Assembly (NCBI GenBank): GCA_900112995.1 | Contig: FONU01000016.1 | Location: 23,872-87,871, forward strand | From: [Lactobacillus] rogosae | GTDB taxonomy: Bacteria; Bacillota; Clostridia; Lachnospirales; Lachnospiraceae | DNA length: 64,000 bases | Reading direction: 5' to 3' | Shown: positions 8,821 through 16,997 of the stretch, one piece after another | How positions within the stretch are numbered: position 1 is the first letter of the stretch | Layout: each line of letters starts with the position of its first letter | The notes under the pieces: model-generated | Told to the model about the DNA's origin: nothing | Databases searched by the model: none | The model's input: only the letters and a program-made list of their open reading frames with translations | Translations under genes and position numbers: made by a program

Positions 8821-9975
8821 ATGAAGACTATAACTAAAACATTTAATCTAAACGATATACACAACAACGACAGCAATACTAATAATACTGCTGATAATTT
8901 TATCAATAATTCTCTCTGCAGCGAGCATACAATATTTTTTGATATTGAAACAACCGGCTTTTCGCACAAGACAAGCTTCTGTTATTTAATCGGCACTGCT
9001 TATATAAAGAATTCCATACTTACCATAATACAGTGGCTTGCCCAGTCCAAGGCTGACGAAGTGCAGGTAATAGCAAGCTTTCTTAATGCTGCCGCTTCAT
9101 TTGATACACTGGTGCATTTTAATGGAGACAATTTTGACATTCCATTTATTAAAGACAGAGCCGCACACCTTAACATTCCGTACACACTTGATAAGCTCTT
9201 AAGCTATGATTTATACAAATGTGTACGTCCATTAAAGGCATTACTAAAGCTTGAAAGCTGTAACCAGAAGTCTGTTGAGCAATTCCTTAACATAAGCCGT
9301 GATGATGAATTCTCTGGCGGCGAGCTTATCAAGGTATACAACGACTATGTTAAGACTGGAGAAGCTTCTTACGAAGAACTGCTTCTGCTTCATAATTATG
9401 ATGATGTATACGGACTTATCCAGCTTTCATCTATAACTGCCTACAATGCTGTATTAGAAGAAAATGTAACCTATACTGGATATTCTGTCGAATATTCCGA
9501 TGATACTAATAAAAATGGAGATTTAATAATTAACTATACCCTGCCCTGTGCAGTTCCCATACCCGTTATTCATCTTGATAATAATGGATATGCCATAAGA
9601 ATCAATGGCAATACTATGAAAATCAAACTGCCATTAATAACTGATAATCTCAGATTATATTATAGTGATTATAAGAATTACTACTATCTTCCATACGAAG
9701 ATACTGCCATTCACAAAAGTGTAGCTGCTTATGTTGATGCTGAATGTAAAGTGAAAGCAACCAGAGAAACAGCATACACTAAAAAATTCGCTTCGTTTAT
9801 CAAACTGCCTTGTTACAATACAGACAGTCTCCAGACTTCTGAATATATATTCAGATATGAGTATAATGATGCTAATATATACCTTTTATACGATAAAAAA
9901 GAACTGCCTGAAGACATAATTCTTCAGGCAGTACATATACTGATTACTTTTTTCTGTAGAAAAACAACTCACTAG
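8821..9975 (+). CDS. YprB-type RNase H-like exonuclease domain protein
   Basis: The central part has the DEDD exonuclease motifs of the YprB family: FFDIETTGFS near residue 39, VHFNGDNFDIPFI near residue 100, and HNYDDVYGLIQL near residue 197. It resembles a ribonuclease H-like 3'-5' exonuclease. The C-terminal ~170 residues are an uncharacterised beta-rich extension. The start follows AAAGGA with a long (10-base) spacing, so the start is less certain than the domain. The 3' end overlaps cheR by 32 bp on the opposite strand, and its last 25 codons contain the cheR terminator hairpin. Confidence 0.8.
   Translation: MKTITKTFNLNDIHNNDSNTNNTADNFINNSLCSEHTIFFDIETTGFSHKTSFCYLIGTAYIKNSILTIIQWLAQSKADEVQVIASFLNAAASFDTLVHFNGDNFDIPFIKDRAAHLNIPYTLDKLLSYDLYKCVRPLKALLKLESCNQKSVEQFLNISRDDEFSGGELIKVYNDYVKTGEASYEELLLLHNYDDVYGLIQLSSITAYNAVLEENVTYTGYSVEYSDDTNKNGDLIINYTLPCAVPIPVIHLDNNGYAIRINGNTMKIKLPLITDNLRLYYSDYKNYYYLPYEDTAIHKSVAAYVDAECKVKATRETAYTKKFASFIKLPCYNTDSLQTSEYIFRYEYNDANIYLLYDKKELPEDIILQAVHILITFFCRKTTH
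9893..9932 (-). terminator. cheR terminator embedded in the convergent exonuclease gene
   Basis: Reading minus, ACTGCCTGAAG (9932-9922) and CTTCAGGCAGT (9913-9903) form a perfect 11-bp stem with an 8-base loop, followed by TCTTTTTTATCG. It is just past the cheR stop but inside the coding end of the plus-strand gene, where it encodes part of ELPEDIILQAV. Confidence 0.85.
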
Positions 9976-10723
9976 ATTCATAACCAAGGTCTTTATAATT
10001 GATAATCTGCTCTGTATTACCAACAAATAAACAGCCGCCCTTAACTAATGAATCATTGAATTTCTTATATATCTCTAACTTGGCATCTTCTGTAAAATAG
10101 ATAAGTACATTTCGACAAACTATAAGATGACAGCTCTGAGGATATGAGTCTTTTAAAAGATTAGACTTCTTGAACTCAACGCACTTCTTAATCTCATCTG
10201 AAATCTTATAGTACTTATCTCCCATTTTTTCAAAATATTTATTCTTATACTCATCAGGAAGTCCCTTTAAGCTGTTGGCTGAATACACGCCATCTTTGGC
10301 CTTTTCAAGAACCTGGTCATCTATATCGGTAGCATATATCTTTATATCTTTAAGTGGGACTTTCTTTGCAAGCACCATTGCAAGTGAATATGGCTCATCA
10401 CCTGTTGAACAAGCAGCACTCCATATCTTAAGTCTTGGTCCAAACTTCTTAATCAGGTCTGGAAGGATAATCTCATCAAGCTTCTTCCATAACGCTGGAT
10501 TTCTATAGAATTCTGACACATTAATTGTAAGATAATTAACGAATTCATCAAGCATCTGGGCATCATTCTTTATCGCATTGCAATAACTGTCATAACCTGT
10601 ATGCTTATTCCTTGCTATAAGTGTATCTATTCTTCTCTTCATCTGCTTTTCTTTATAAGCATTAAGGTCAATTCCTGTAAGTCCTAACACAAATTTCTTA
10701 AAATCTTCATAATCTTTAACCAT
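9944..10723 (-). CDS. cheR: Chemotaxis protein methyltransferase CheR
   Basis: CheR methylates glutamates on chemoreceptors using S-adenosylmethionine. The protein has the N-terminal helical CheR domain (DYEDFKKFVLGLTGIDLN, KEKQMKRRIDTL). It also has the Rossmann-type methyltransferase domain with WSAACSTGDEPYSLAM as the SAM loop and IVCRNVLIYF as a catalytic-domain strand. I chose ATG 10723 (259 aa) with GAGGA seven bases upstream, rather than a TTG 48 bases earlier. It is a lone chemotaxis gene here, with its own promoter and terminator. Confidence 0.93.
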   Translation of the reverse strand: MVKDYEDFKKFVLGLTGIDLNAYKEKQMKRRIDTLIARNKHTGYDSYCNAIKNDAQMLDEFVNYLTINVSEFYRNPALWKKLDEIILPDLIKKFGPRLKIWSAACSTGDEPYSLAMVLAKKVPLKDIKIYATDIDDQVLEKAKDGVYSANSLKGLPDEYKNKYFEKMGDKYYKISDEIKKCVEFKKSNLLKDSYPQSCHLIVCRNVLIYFTEDAKLEIYKKFNDSLVKGGCLFVGNTEQIINYKDLGYESSELFFYRKK

Positions 10724-10789
10724 ATTGATATCCTCTGTTCTTTCCTGTAACATATTCCGCAGTTGTTGCAATCCCTTAGCTTTATATGG

Positions 10790-10818
10790 ATTTTATCACA
10801 CAATATTAATTGTGTCAA
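10790..10818 (-). promoter_or_regulatory. Predicted sigma-A promoter of cheR
   Basis: A perfect -35 TTGACA (10818-10813), a 17-bp spacer and -10 TAAAAT (10795-10790) point toward cheR. The spacer contains CACAAT/ATTGTG, a short dyad. The rest of the 10772-11082 gap is AT-rich, and I see nothing else in it except the GAAGGA ribosome binding site before 11083. Confidence 0.75.
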
Positions 10819-11082
10819 AATTTTATCATTATATAAAAAATATAAAAACATTACATAAAATATCTAATTACCATATCCGATTAAGCTTACCATTATATTC
10901 AATTTTACAATATTCTGGATTTTACAACTCATTCTGCCAATATTGAATTTGCCAATATATTAAACATCGTATTAGACATATATAATTAATTACATTATAA
11001 TAAACATTAATTTACTATATCAATTTAATCTAAGCACAATGAGCACATATCACCAATTTATAAAATAGAAGGAATTAACACA

Positions 11083-11838
11083 ATGAACGAAGAACAGCTT
11101 TTAAAAAGAAAAATAATAGATACTGCCAATCAGGCTTTCAACCACAATATATATACTTACACTAATTTTTTAAGTATAAATGAACTGTCGTCTGTCAACA
11201 AAATGAGCAATGAATTATCATTTATACCATATGATGAATGGGGTGGCAATCCTGTATGTGAACGCAAAATAATACGTTTCGGCTCTGAGGAACTCTATGG
11301 CTATGATGCCGGTTACCCTATCTCAACTATCCGAATAAGCCCATTATCCGTCAAATTTGCTGAACAGCTTAACCACCGTGATTACCTTGGTGCAATTATG
11401 AACCTTGGAATTGAACGCGAACTAGTCGGTGACATTATAATTAAAGTGCCTGATGCTTATGTATACTGCCTTTCGCACATAGCTGATTATATATGTGATA
11501 ATCTGGACTCTATTAAACACACACACATAAGATGTACAATATGCACTGATGAGATTGAAGCAATCAAACCAGAACTTGAAGAGATACGAATAATTGCTGC
11601 TTCTAAGCGGATTGATGCAGTTGTTGCTTCCCTCACCAGATTATCACGCAGTAATTCCAATGAGCTATTTACGTCAAAGAAAATATTCCTCAATGGAATA
11701 TGTACCGAGAATAAAATCCAGAACTTAAAGAAAGATGATGTACTTGTAATCCGTGGACATGGAAAGTATATCTTTATAGGTGATGAAGCCGAAACCCGCA
11801 AAGGACGAAGCTATCTGACACTTATGCAATATAAGTAA
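11083..11838 (+). CDS. YlmH-family S4-domain RNA-binding protein
   Basis: The 251-residue protein has the YlmH layout. An N-terminal helical region is followed by a middle domain with PEDxWGG-type features (YDEWGGNPVCERKIIRFG) and GAIMNLGIERELVGDI. A C-terminal S4 RNA-binding domain starts near residue 180 (SKRIDAVVASLTRLSRSNS) and ends DVLVIRGHGKYIF. Family members bind RNA; YlmH-type proteins are linked to cell division genes and stalled-ribosome rescue in other Firmicutes. Here it is a single gene, not in a division cluster. Confidence 0.85.
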   Translation: MNEEQLLKRKIIDTANQAFNHNIYTYTNFLSINELSSVNKMSNELSFIPYDEWGGNPVCERKIIRFGSEELYGYDAGYPISTIRISPLSVKFAEQLNHRDYLGAIMNLGIERELVGDIIIKVPDAYVYCLSHIADYICDNLDSIKHTHIRCTICTDEIEAIKPELEEIRIIAASKRIDAVVASLTRLSRSNSNELFTSKKIFLNGICTENKIQNLKKDDVLVIRGHGKYIFIGDEAETRKGRSYLTLMQYK

Positions 11839-11897
11839 TTATTCTTCTAATATAATTCGCACCCCAGATTTTGACAGAAAGCTTAAGGAAATTTAAC

Positions 11898-11985
11898 AAG
11901 AGCTGTACACCAACATTGTATATATACTTTCTACCGGTTCTACCCAGCATAGAAAGTATATATCACACTAAGGTGTACAGCTCTT
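11898..11985. repeat. Nested double inverted repeat between ylmH-like gene and rpsA
   Basis: An outer perfect 14-bp arm (AAGAGCTGTACACC at 11898-11911 and its complement at 11972-11985) encloses a perfect 12-bp arm (TATATACTTTCT at 11921-11932 and AGAAAGTATATA at 11951-11962). The genes on either side converge, so it may terminate both, but no T-run follows either arm. The two-tier layout is unusual for a terminator. Confidence 0.75.
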
Positions 11986-12044
11986 ATATTATCAAATATT
12001 AAGTTACAGCCAATCATCAGAACATCTGACAATTAATTATTAAA

Positions 12045-13130
12045 TTATTCTTCTGTAGCCTCTTCCTGTGGTTCTGCATCATCTAATAATGCTTTCATAC
12101 TAAGGCTGATCTTCTTGTCAGCTTCGTTAAGGTCTACAACCTTAGCTTCAATTTCCTGACCAATCTTTAATACATCTTCTGGCTTGTTAATATGTTCCTT
12201 AGAAATCTGTGATACGTGAAGTAAAGCATCAATGCCGTCTTCAAGCTGAACAAAAGCACCAAAGTCAGTCATTCTTGCTACCTTACCAGTAACAACATTA
12301 CCTACAGCATACTTTGTTGAAGCATCATTCCAAGGGTTCTGGTCTGGATATTTAACTGAAAGTGCAATCTTGTCACCATTGATTTCCTTGATGAAGCACT
12401 TAACTGAATCGCCAACCTTATATACCTTCTTAGGGTTCTCTGTTCTTCCCCAAGACATCTCTGAAATATGAAGAAGTCCGTCTACACCACCAAGGTCAAT
12501 GAATGCACCAAAATCTGTTACATTCTTAACTGTACCTTCGATTGTATCTCCTTCTTTAATCTTAGAAAGAAGTTCTTCCTGAGCTGCCTTCTTCTTAGCT
12601 ACGATAAGCTGCTTGCAGTCACCAATCACCTTTCTGTTCTTTGGATCATATTCTGTTAATACAAATGTAATCTCCTTACCATTGTATTCTGAGAAATCCT
12701 TAACATAAGAATCTGATACAAGGCTTGCTGGAATGAAGATTCTTGTCTCATCAACAACAACTTCAAGACCACCCTTAATAACTCTTGATACATTAGCTGT
12801 TATAGCTTCTTTGTTATTAAATGCTTCTTCAAGTCTCTTGCTTCCACTCTCTGCAACAAGCTTTCTATATGTAAGAAGAACCTGTCCTTCTCCATCATTA
12901 AGCTTAAGCACCTTTGCCTTCATCTCATCTCCAACAGAAACAACTGTTGTTAAATCGATACCTGGTGTTGATGAATATTCACTTCTTGTGATAATTCCAT
13001 CGTGCTTATAGCCTATGTTAAGAACGATATGGTCTTCTTTAACTGCTATTACAGTGCCATCAACAACTTCTCCTGTATGAATTTCCTTCCACTCTTCGTT
13101 AGCTAACATCTCTGCAAAATTCTCTGACAT
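12045..13130 (-). CDS. rpsA: Ribosomal protein S1-like RNA-binding protein (four S1 domains)
   Basis: The 361-residue protein has four S1 repeats, beginning near residues 16, 100, 185 and 272. The last two are best conserved (DFGAFIDLGGVDGLLHISEM and DFGAFVQLEDGIDALLHVSQ). It helps bind mRNA to the ribosome. Firmicute versions are shorter than the six-repeat E. coli S1, so four repeats are normal. I chose ATG 13130 because GAGGAGG lies nine bases upstream, within the end of ispH; the genes overlap by 32 bp. The cmk-ispH-rpsA order is a known clostridial arrangement. Confidence 0.93.
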   Translation of the reverse strand: MSENFAEMLANEEWKEIHTGEVVDGTVIAVKEDHIVLNIGYKHDGIITRSEYSSTPGIDLTTVVSVGDEMKAKVLKLNDGEGQVLLTYRKLVAESGSKRLEEAFNNKEAITANVSRVIKGGLEVVVDETRIFIPASLVSDSYVKDFSEYNGKEITFVLTEYDPKNRKVIGDCKQLIVAKKKAAQEELLSKIKEGDTIEGTVKNVTDFGAFIDLGGVDGLLHISEMSWGRTENPKKVYKVGDSVKCFIKEINGDKIALSVKYPDQNPWNDASTKYAVGNVVTGKVARMTDFGAFVQLEDGIDALLHVSQISKEHINKPEDVLKIGQEIEAKVVDLNEADKKISLSMKALLDDAEPQEEATEE

Positions 13131-13965
13131 TAGTATAAACCTCCTCAATGATATTGTTCGGGGTCGATGCCCCAGCTGTAATACCTATGCTGTCTATGAA
13201 TCTTAAATCGTTAAGATTAAGATCTCTTAGAGTTTGAATGTAAAATGTATCCTCACATTCGCCTTTACAAATCTCATACAGTTTTCTCGTATTGGAACTA
13301 CTCTTGTCACCAATGACAATCATCGCACTAACTTTCCGTGCAATATCTCTTGCCTCTGTCTGACGTTCTTCCGTGGCATTACAAATAGTATTTTTAATGG
13401 TAATATTGTAACTCTTTTTGTTGATAATTTCAACTAATTCTTGAAATTTATTGTAATTAAATGTCGTTTGGGATACAACAACCACTTCTTTTGCCCTGTC
13501 AAGCTCAAGATTTTGTGCTTTTTCGATAGAATCCACTATATATACAGGACTTACTGACCACCCTTTAATGCCCTCAACTTCCGGGTGTTTCTCATTGCCT
13601 ATTATTACAATCTGCTTTCCTGCCTTGCTCTCCTGCTCAACTATTCTGTGTATTTTAAGAACAAATGGACAGGTTGCATCTACAACTTCATAATTCTTTG
13701 TCTTTATGCTCTCATACACATTTTTAGATACACCATGCGACCTTATTATGACAGTAGCATTATCAATACCGTCAAGCTGTACTACATCTGATATTGCCTT
13801 GACCCCTTTGCTTTCAAGGTCCTTTACAACTTCATCGTTATGTATGATAGGTCCGTATGTGTATACATTTTCCATTCCTGTTCTTTCATACACTGTATCC
13901 ACTGCACGGTGAACTCCAAAGCAGAAACCAGCAGACCTGGCAAGTATAACTTCTGCCTCTTTCAT
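13099..13965 (-). CDS. ispH: 4-hydroxy-3-methylbut-2-enyl diphosphate reductase IspH
   Basis: IspH catalyses the last step of the MEP isoprenoid pathway, giving IPP and DMAPP with a 4Fe-4S cluster. The three cluster cysteines are visible in SAGFCFGVHRAV (residue ~15), VDATCPFV (~100) and NTICNATEERQ (~193). HPEVEGI carries the conserved active-site region, and the C-terminus has ITAGASTPNNIIEEV. The 288-residue length is normal. GGAGG lies just before the ATG. It is cotranscribed with cmk upstream and rpsA downstream. Confidence 0.97.
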   Translation of the reverse strand: MKEAEVILARSAGFCFGVHRAVDTVYERTGMENVYTYGPIIHNDEVVKDLESKGVKAISDVVQLDGIDNATVIIRSHGVSKNVYESIKTKNYEVVDATCPFVLKIHRIVEQESKAGKQIVIIGNEKHPEVEGIKGWSVSPVYIVDSIEKAQNLELDRAKEVVVVSQTTFNYNKFQELVEIINKKSYNITIKNTICNATEERQTEARDIARKVSAMIVIGDKSSSNTRKLYEICKGECEDTFYIQTLRDLNLNDLRFIDSIGITAGASTPNNIIEEVYTNVREFCRDVS

Positions 13966-13980
13966 ATATCCTCCAAATCA

Positions 13981-14646
13981 CTACTTTGCTTTATTAATAA
14001 CTGTCTTGATGGCTTCCACCACCTCATCAATTCCCATATCAGAACTGTCTACAAGAACTGCATCATCTGCCTGCTTTAATGGTGAAATATCCCTGTGCAT
14101 ATCCTGATAATCTCTCTGTTCAATATCATCTTTTATCTTCTGTAAATCACATTCTTCACCCTTTGCCTTAAGTTCGTCATATCTTCTTCTGGCTCTGGCA
14201 TCAGAACTTGCAGTAAGATATATCTTTACATTGGCATCTGGAAGAACTGTTGTGCCAATATCACGTCCATCCATAACAACATTTTCTGCTGCCGCAAGCT
14301 CTCTTTGCAAATCAACAAGCTTGCTTCTTACAGCCTTATACTTAGATGTCTTTGAAGCCATATTGCCTGTTGCCTCAGTTCTTAAAAGACTGGTTACATT
14401 CTCGCCGTTAAGGATAACCTGCTGTTCGCCGTCTTTATATTCTATTGTTATCTTTACATTATCGACTGCCGCATTAATCGCAGCTTCATCTGCGGGGTCA
14501 ATATTATTCTGGTTAAAATATACTGCCATTGCCCTGTACATAGCACCGGTATCTACATATATATAACCCATCTGCTTAGATATAAGCTTTGCTATTGTAC
14601 TCTTGCCAGCTCCTGCCGGTCCATCAATTGCTACTGAATAAGACAT
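13981..14646 (-). CDS. cmk: Cytidylate kinase
   Basis: Cmk phosphorylates CMP and dCMP to the diphosphates. The Walker A loop is AIDGPAGAGKSTIAK near residues 6-20, followed by YIYVDTGAMYRAMAV and VVMDGRDIGTTVLP, all diagnostic of the family. I chose ATG 14646 (221 aa) because GAGGA lies about seven bases upstream and the family N-terminus is MSYSVAIDGP; a longer frame exists upstream. It is 15 bp before ispH in the same operon. Confidence 0.97.
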   Translation of the reverse strand: MSYSVAIDGPAGAGKSTIAKLISKQMGYIYVDTGAMYRAMAVYFNQNNIDPADEAAINAAVDNVKITIEYKDGEQQVILNGENVTSLLRTEATGNMASKTSKYKAVRSKLVDLQRELAAAENVVMDGRDIGTTVLPDANVKIYLTASSDARARRRYDELKAKGEECDLQKIKDDIEQRDYQDMHRDISPLKQADDAVLVDSSDMGIDEVVEAIKTVINKAK

Positions 14647-14691
14647 AATAATCCTCTTTTCTGCCTGTGTTATAAAACACGCTGGCATTAT

Positions 14692-16110
14692 TTAATTATT
14701 CAAATGCATTGCTGCAGCATACGCACTCGACCACGCTACCTGCAAGTTAAAACCGCCTGTAACCGCATCTACATCAAGCACCTCTCCTGCAAAATACACA
14801 TTTTTAACTAACTTTGACTCCATAGTTGTCGGATTGATTTCTTTAACATCAACACCGCCCTGTGTAATTATAGCTTCATTAAAGCCTCTTGTACCGGTTA
14901 TTGTCATTTCAAAATGCTTTAACAGATGTACAAGCCTTAATCTTTCTTCCCTTGTTATCTCATTAACCTGTTTATCTTTATTGATATCACTGAGCCTTAC
15001 TATAACAGGGATAAGTTTCTTAGGAAGCAGCTTATCAAGTGAATTACGGAAGGTTTTATTCTTTTCCTCTGAGAAATCCCTAAGAACTCTCTCATCAAGC
15101 TGTTCCTCTGATAAAGCTGGCTTTAAATCTATCACAAGCTTAAGCGGTCTTTTTCTTAATATTGCTGTTGTATAACTGCTCGCACTAAGAATAACTGGCC
15201 CGCTCACACCAAAATGCGTAAATAGCATTTCACCAAAGTCACTATACAGCTCTTTACGACTGTCACCCATACTGTCATATATGCTTATTGCTATATTCTT
15301 AAGGCTCAGTCCCATAAGCTCTGAAGCCCATTCTTCTCTTACTGTGAGAGGAACTAATGCCGGTATAATAGGTGTAACATTATGTGAAAGTGCCTTTGCA
15401 AATCTATAGCCATCGCCTGTTGAACCGGTGCTTGAATAAGAATTACCACCTGTTGCTATAATACAGGAATCAGCTTTTATAACCTGCTTTCTGCCAGTAG
15501 ATAACTCCTTAACTTCAACACTTACAAACTGCGATATATATTCTGGCTCTTTTTTCTTAGATTTAGGTTCTTTTTTCTTGGATTTATACTTTTTTTCAAG
15601 TTTTACACTATCATTTGCTATATTCTCTGATACTGCATTGCAAGATACTATTTTCCCTGACACTGCATTTTCTGATACTACATTCTCTGATAATTCCCTG
15701 GCTGTAACATCAACAACCTCTGTGCTAAGCATAATATCCACTTTGCATTTTCTTAATTCTCTTGCCAATGTGCCGATTACATCTGATGAATGGTCTGACT
15801 CTGGAAAACAGCGGTTACCTCGTTCTATTTTAAACTTAAGTCCAAGTTCATCAAAGAATCCCATTACATCATAATTAGAAAAGCCTTTAAATGAACTGTA
15901 CATAAATTTAGGGTTGGTTACAACACTATTTTTAATGTCGTCCTCATCACCAGCATTAGTAAAATTACAGCGGCCTTTTCCTGTTATAAAAAGCTTCTTT
16001 CCAAGCTTATCATTCTTTTCTATAAGAGTTACTGTGTGTCCATTTCTGGCGGCTATAATAGAAGCCATCATACCTGCCGCCCCGCCTCCAATAACTACAA
16101 CTTTACCCAT
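14692..16110 (-). CDS. HI0933/BaiN-family flavoprotein with an unusual repetitive insertion
   Basis: This NAD(P)/FAD-dependent oxidoreductase has an N-terminal dinucleotide fold (VVVIGGGAAGMMASIIAARN), a second motif IIATGGNSYSSTGSTGDGYR near residue 215, and the C-terminal FAD motif FAGEVLDVDAVTGGFNLQVA. The family is widespread, and the BaiN member is linked to bile acid reduction, but the substrate here is unknown. At 472 residues it is some 50 longer than usual. Residues ~137-194 hold a low-complexity insert with repeated VSEN/AVS units followed by KSKKKEP twice. The core motifs are intact. It lies between cmk and the ThyX-related gene in one operon. Confidence 0.88.
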   Translation of the reverse strand: MGKVVVIGGGAAGMMASIIAARNGHTVTLIEKNDKLGKKLFITGKGRCNFTNAGDEDDIKNSVVTNPKFMYSSFKGFSNYDVMGFFDELGLKFKIERGNRCFPESDHSSDVIGTLARELRKCKVDIMLSTEVVDVTARELSENVVSENAVSGKIVSCNAVSENIANDSVKLEKKYKSKKKEPKSKKKEPEYISQFVSVEVKELSTGRKQVIKADSCIIATGGNSYSSTGSTGDGYRFAKALSHNVTPIIPALVPLTVREEWASELMGLSLKNIAISIYDSMGDSRKELYSDFGEMLFTHFGVSGPVILSASSYTTAILRKRPLKLVIDLKPALSEEQLDERVLRDFSEEKNKTFRNSLDKLLPKKLIPVIVRLSDINKDKQVNEITREERLRLVHLLKHFEMTITGTRGFNEAIITQGGVDVKEINPTTMESKLVKNVYFAGEVLDVDAVTGGFNLQVAWSSAYAAAMHLNN

Positions 16111-16130
16111 AGGAAACCTCTCTATCCTCT

Positions 16131-16745
16131 TTATTCCTGAACCAAAAGTTCTTTGAAATATGGTAACTCAAGTGCCCAGTCACAGAATGTATGCCATTCT
16201 GCAAGCTTATGGTTTCTTCTTGAATAATACATTCCTGCAAGATTTTCATAATTAAATGTGCAGGTACGCATCTGATTATAGCTTTCTGGAAGCAACTGAA
16301 TCATACTATACCAAAGGTCTTTATCCTTAGTTTCTATGAACTTCTGGCGTATTGTTTCAAGAAAATCTATATTCTTCTGCATCATATCTAACGCCTCAGA
16401 AGTACAATGGTCAACGCTGAAATCTTCCATTTCAAATGACTTGCTGTGGATTTTATGCATTGTACTTGTTGAATTGGCAACTGTTCCAACCTTATATGTA
16501 TCGTATTCCTTCCACCAGTAGATTGGTGCTGTTATATCTACTGTTACAAATATCTGTCTTATAAACTTTCTATGGTCTGAACCAGCCTTGCAAAGCCTTT
16601 TCGCTAAATCTAAATCATTAGGTCCAAATGTGAATACTCCATTTTCTGTCTTACTATCCATTCTAGCCCAGCTATTAAGCGGATTTCTCGCTCCTCTCAT
16701 AGCATTTTCAAAATTCATAACTTCAAATCTTTCAAGCTTAATCAT
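16131..16745 (-). CDS. ThyX-related protein lacking the canonical RHR signature
   Basis: The 204-residue protein resembles a family found in Firmicutes and their phages that looks distantly related to flavin-dependent thymidylate synthase (ThyX). The core reads DHRKFIRQIFVTVDITAPIY, then WWKEYDTYKVGTVANSTSTM where ThyX proteins carry RHRxxSxNxxSxRY. The Arg-His-Arg triad is therefore replaced by Lys-Glu-Tyr. Later conserved stretches are MIQLLPESYNQMRTCTFNYE and KLAEWHTFCDWALELPYF. Enzymatic activity cannot be assumed. It is the first gene of the operon leading into the flavoprotein, cmk, ispH and rpsA. The family assignment is from memory and moderate. Confidence 0.5.
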   Translation of the reverse strand: MIKLERFEVMNFENAMRGARNPLNSWARMDSKTENGVFTFGPNDLDLAKRLCKAGSDHRKFIRQIFVTVDITAPIYWWKEYDTYKVGTVANSTSTMHKIHSKSFEMEDFSVDHCTSEALDMMQKNIDFLETIRQKFIETKDKDLWYSMIQLLPESYNQMRTCTFNYENLAGMYYSRRNHKLAEWHTFCDWALELPYFKELLVQE

Positions 16746-16867
16746 CTATTCAAATACCTTTCTGTGTTTATTAGTAACGTATATTGTGACATTATTATAA
16801 ATAACGCATACATATTTATATTACACTATTATTAGTGCAAAGTATATAGTTGACTTAAAATAATAAA

Positions 16868-16907
16868 ATTGACCTTTAGAAGCCATAATATACCTCCAAA
16901 GGTCAAT
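16868..16907 (-). terminator. Terminator of ddh
   Basis: ATTGACCTTT (16907-16898 read minus) pairs with AAAGGTCAAT (16877-16868) over ten perfect base pairs. TTTTATTATTTT follows on the minus strand. It lies about 90 bp past the ddh stop. Confidence 0.75.
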
Positions 16908-16997
16908 CTTATTTTAGTTCATAATATTTATGTAATTAATTCTTACAATAATTACATTATCAATTCCTGCAATATAATATTAATAACACAATATTAA

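Noticed and set aside
16131..16745. Naming this gene thyX
   Set aside because: The diagnostic RHR triad and Ser nucleophile region are replaced, so an active thymidylate synthase cannot be claimed.
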